Below the pieces are notes generated by a model. That model made no database searches, was not told the DNA's origin, and was given only the letters and a program-made list of their open reading frames with translations. From positions 1-27,950 of the IMG/VR virus record IMGVR_UViG_3300036652_000485: 27,950 bases of DNA; one strand, given 5' to 3'. Numbering within the stretch: the first letter of the stretch is position 1; each line of letters starts with the position of its first letter. Made by a program: the position numbers and the translations under genes. Source of the stretch: a virus. This document shows positions 26,705 to 27,950 of the stretch, piece after piece.

Positions 26705-27634
26705 TTAGACGCCGGCGTTGCCGTACACGGAGCGCCAGTCGCCGTTGGTCGGGATGAAACGCGCCGTGCTCTTGGCCTTTGCGTTTTCTGTATCGAAGTC
26801 GTTATCCTTCTCCAGCTCCGGATCGCGGCGCCAGATGGACTTGAGGCCCTTGTTCTTCTGCACGCTGGTGTGCAGGAACCACGAGCCGGTGGAGAGCGTG
26901 CCCAGGTAGGGGTTCACCTGGACGCCTTCGGGGATCAGGCCCATCTGCTTGATGGCGTTGATGTCGTTGTTCGCCGTCGAGGAGCGGAGCTGCGATTCCA
27001 GCACGCGGGTGGTGTTGAACATGTCGGCGGCGGCGACTTGCACCATGCGGGGGCGCAGGTTGATCAGCAGGCCACGCGAGTTCTGCGCGAGGTAGACCTG
27101 CTTGATCATCGACTCCAAGGCCGCTTCGGAGAAGTTGGCGGCGATGGCGGCGAGGTTGGATTGCGTACCGCTCTTGGTCGGGTGCGAGGCGCTGAACAGC
27201 GGCTGGCCATCGCCGAAGAGGTAGGCGGCGGAGTTGGTGAAGCCGTTGATGAAGATGCCGACGTGAGCCAGTTCGATCGTGGTCCGCAGCGAGAAGGCCA
27301 GAGAACTTGCGCGCGACATCGACACTTCGGTGTAGAGGCCGTCCTCGAGTTCTTCCCGCGTGACCTGGTAGCCCAACCCGATCACATACGGCGTCGCCAG
27401 GGTCACGTAACCCTCGGCGTCGGTGTCGTAGGTGATCGGCGCCCCTTCCGTCTTCGTCCGAGCGAGGCCGAAGGTGGTTGCTTCAACCAGGCGTTCGGTG
27501 GCGAGCGAACCTTCGGTGCGGTCGAAGAACATCGACCACACTTCCGGGAACTGCTCGTAGTCCACGCCGAAGATGGTTTCCACGCCGGGCCACAGAAGGT
27601 CCGGGTGGGCTGAACGGGTGATCACGGTGGCCAT
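26705..27634 (-). CDS. Major capsid protein (HK97-fold, Mu gpT-like)
   Basis: This 309-residue protein has features of the gpT-like major head group. It has an early VETIFGVDYEQFPEVWSMFF, a central YVIGLGYQVTREELEDGLYT followed by a helix with ASSLAFSLRTTIE (the spine helix region), QPLFSASHPTKSGTQSNL and a late WFLHTSVQKNKGLKSIWRRD. TTAAGGAG lies 8 nt before the ATG at 27634, a strong site as expected for an abundant protein. It follows the partial head gene at the window edge. The portal and terminase are presumably beyond the right boundary. Confidence 0.85.
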   Translation of the reverse strand: MATVITRSAHPDLLWPGVETIFGVDYEQFPEVWSMFFDRTEGSLATERLVEATTFGLARTKTEGAPITYDTDAEGYVTLATPYVIGLGYQVTREELEDGLYTEVSMSRASSLAFSLRTTIELAHVGIFINGFTNSAAYLFGDGQPLFSASHPTKSGTQSNLAAIAANFSEAALESMIKQVYLAQNSRGLLINLRPRMVQVAAADMFNTTRVLESQLRSSTANNDINAIKQMGLIPEGVQVNPYLGTLSTGSWFLHTSVQKNKGLKSIWRRDPELEKDNDFDTENAKAKSTARFIPTNGDWRSVYGNAGV

Positions 27635-27662
27635 GGGGCGCGCTCCTTAAAGACGGGTCGGG

Positions 27663-27950
27663 CTAGATGCCCGTGGCCGCCAGACCTTCGGTGGATTGGT
27701 TGATACGGACGATGAACTTGGTGTAGTTGCGGCCGGCGCCAGCGACGTTATCCGGCTCGGCCAGAACGTCGATGATCTGCACTTGCTTGGTCGATTGGGT
27801 GCCCACCGTAGAGGTGTTCAGTTGCCAACCGGACCAGCCGGTGTAGTTGGAGCCAGTCCCCGAGACGAGGTTGGCGTTCTTGCCCACCGAAGTCGCCAGT
27901 TGGGTGGCGTTGGCCTGGATGACGTATTCCGAGTTGGGATCGTCATCGAC
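27663..27950 (-). CDS. Head-associated (decoration-like) protein, partial at window edge
   Basis: The frame is open to the right edge and has no stop there, so the true start lies outside the window. Ninety-five residues are visible, beginning VDDDPNSEYVIQANATQLAT and ending INQSTEGLAATGI. The internal ATG-like start at 27887 is a GTG codon inside the frame and is not needed. The sequence pattern, with NANLVSGTGSNYTGWSGWQL and a strand IIDVLAEPDN, resembles small proteins encoded directly before capsid genes in podovirus-like genomes, probably capsid decoration or stabilisation subunits. Confidence 0.7.
   Translation of the reverse strand, partial: VDDDPNSEYVIQANATQLATSVGKNANLVSGTGSNYTGWSGWQLNTSTVGTQSTKQVQIIDVLAEPDNVAGAGRNYTKFIVRINQSTEGLAATGI

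Noticed and set aside
26627-27613. Long plus-strand open frame (328 codons)
   Set aside because: It is antisense to the major capsid gene; its composition is His/Arg/Val-rich and no family is recognisable.
1-27950. CRISPR array, tRNA genes, rRNA or insertion sequences
   Set aside because: No regularly spaced direct repeats, tRNA folds, rRNA sequence or transposase motifs were seen on either strand.

Overview
The window reads as part of a tailed-phage or prophage genome with podovirus-type architecture, from a GC-rich host. Alphaproteobacteria (Caulobacterales or Sphingomonadales-like) are a plausible host, but that is inference from codon style and gene content. No integrase, portal or terminase is visible, so lytic versus temperate cannot be decided. 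The right edge cuts through a head gene.

Layout. (1) Positions 1-8485, plus strand: an early operon of short, mostly overlapping genes. It holds an ERF single-strand annealing protein, a YqaJ-type exonuclease, an HNH nuclease, a cytosine-methyltransferase-like protein, an XRE-family regulator and many small phage proteins of unknown role. It ends in a two-helix membrane protein. (2) Positions 8482-10783, minus strand: a tightly overlapping lysis-type cassette. It has an L,D-transpeptidase-like (DUF2778/tlde1-type) protein, several small membrane proteins including an XhlA-like one and a holin candidate, and a membrane protein/lipoprotein pair of spanin type. (3) Positions 10810-27950, minus strand: virion genes. 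They include a tail fibre, an internal virion protein with an M15 peptidase domain, two further ejection-type proteins, a GNAT-like protein, a collagen-like fibre, two LamG-like proteins, P22 gp10-like and gp4-like tail factors, a zinc-ribbon protein, a major capsid protein and a partial head-associated protein. The two transcription units converge on a shared CTAG at 8482-8485. Two HNH homing-type endonucleases sit on the plus strand, on either side of the gp4-like gene.

The most striking pattern is a family of short hairpins in the early region. Each has a 5-8 bp stem that usually begins TG and ends CA, a loop often containing CTTGA, and an outer arm GGCGTRGAC. They occur in one orientation in the first codons of genes and in the opposite orientation in the last codons. 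Read left to right, five inverted pairs delimit five gene modules: the recombination block, three single-gene modules and a Cys-rich gene. Stem sequences differ between copies with compensatory changes, while position, arm and loop are kept. Shared gene starts (IDPTE) and shared gene tails (GPTP) accompany them. I interpret them as module boundary or mobile palindromic elements that may serve as recombination joints for the ERF/exonuclease system; this is a hypothesis.
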